DNA from: Acidimicrobiia bacterium
GTDB taxonomy: Bacteria; Actinomycetota; Acidimicrobiia; Acidimicrobiales; Acidimicrobilacustridaceae
Assembly (NCBI GenBank): GCA_016462055.1
Contig: JAEMTX010000118.1
Coordinates: forward strand, 1 to 5,903
Reading direction: 5' to 3'
DNA: 5,903 nucleotides
The notes beneath the pieces are model-generated. The model saw only the letters and a program-made list of their open reading frames with translations, ran no database searches and was not told where the DNA came from. The translations under genes were made by a program, and so were the position numbers. Shown piece by piece: positions 5,657 to 5,903 of the stretch (positions are counted from its first letter, which is position 1; every line of letters starts with the position of its first letter).

Positions 5657-5903
5657 ATGCCAATTCCGTCTACCGAGGCCTCGCGCCGCCGCACGTTCGC
5701 CATCATCAGCCATCCTGATGCGGGCAAAACCACGTTGACCGAGAAGTTCCTTCTCTATGGCGGAGCACTCAGCAGTGAAGCCGGCGCCGTGAAAGCTCGT
5801 TCGGGCCGACGTTCTGCCACCTCCGACTGGATGGCCCTCGAGCAGCAGCGGGGGATCTCCATAACGTCGACGGTGTTGCAATTTCCCTATCGCGATTGCG
5901 TCA
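5657..5903 (+). CDS. prfC: Peptide chain release factor 3, N-terminal part (3' end outside window)
   Basis: RF3 is a translational GTPase that removes RF1 and RF2 from the ribosome after peptide release. The 82 complete codons visible cover the start of the G domain. They show the strand RRTFAIISHPDAGKTT with the P-loop (GKT at 23-25), the LTEKFLLYGGAL helix, the segment AGAVKAR, and switch I with SDWMALEQQRGISITST (56-72), where Thr70 is the expected Mg-binding Thr. ISHPDAGKTTLTEK and the SDWM-x-x-E-x-x-RGISI pattern are specific to RF3 among the elongation-factor-like GTPases. The ATG at 5657 follows the fur stop by 17 bases, has no Shine-Dalgarno sequence, and lies 7 bases behind a TANNNT box, so the gene probably has its own leaderless transcript as well as read-through from fur. 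Confidence 0.94.
   Translation, partial: MPIPSTEASRRRTFAIISHPDAGKTTLTEKFLLYGGALSSEAGAVKARSGRRSATSDWMALEQQRGISITSTVLQFPYRDCV

Noticed and set aside
1..5903. Search for a novel defence, mobile or RNA-based system
   Set aside because: The coding space is filled by recognisable housekeeping or metabolic genes. No intergenic gap exceeds 70 bases, and no tRNA, CRISPR, transposase or attachment-site signature is visible.

Overview
The window looks like ordinary chromosomal housekeeping DNA from a moderately GC-rich actinobacterium. Pointers are the crotonyl-CoA carboxylase/reductase beside a methylmalonyl-CoA epimerase, an actinobacterial-style prenyl synthase second motif (DDILGTFGD followed by GKPVGDDLREGK), and TANNNT promoter boxes placed so close to start codons that the mRNAs should be leaderless. 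An Acidimicrobiia-like lineage is plausible, but this is inference from gene content only. I see no insertion sequence, prophage, CRISPR array, tRNA or rRNA, and no sign of recent transfer.

Layout. (1) Positions 1-930, plus strand: the 3' end of ccr, then the epimerase gene (mce). Both fit ethylmalonyl-CoA/methylmalonyl-CoA metabolism. (2) Positions 975-3532, plus strand: a tight operon of xseA, xseB (exodeoxyribonuclease VII large and small subunits) and a polyprenyl diphosphate synthase gene. xseB begins 8 bases after xseA ends, and the synthase start overlaps the xseB stop. The order xseB then prenyl synthase recalls xseB-ispA of E. coli. (3) Positions 3545-5118, minus strand: two alpha/beta hydrolase-fold genes that overlap by 4 bases. 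The promoter-proximal one has a complete catalytic set. The distal one is short and has Gly where the nucleophile Ser should be. (4) Positions 5119-5183: a short divergent promoter region. (5) Positions 5184-5903, plus strand: a Fur-family metalloregulator and the 5' end of prfC (peptide chain release factor 3), which runs off the window.

The most informative pattern is regulatory. The four genes that must begin a transcript or carry their own promoter (xseA, the first hydrolase, fur, prfC) have a TANNNT box 7 bases (9 for fur) before the start codon and no Shine-Dalgarno sequence. Genes inside operons lack that box; they have a Shine-Dalgarno sequence or overlap the preceding gene. I found no convincing new multi-gene system. 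The best candidates for a second look are the leaderless promoter grammar and the probable pseudo-enzyme hydrolase.
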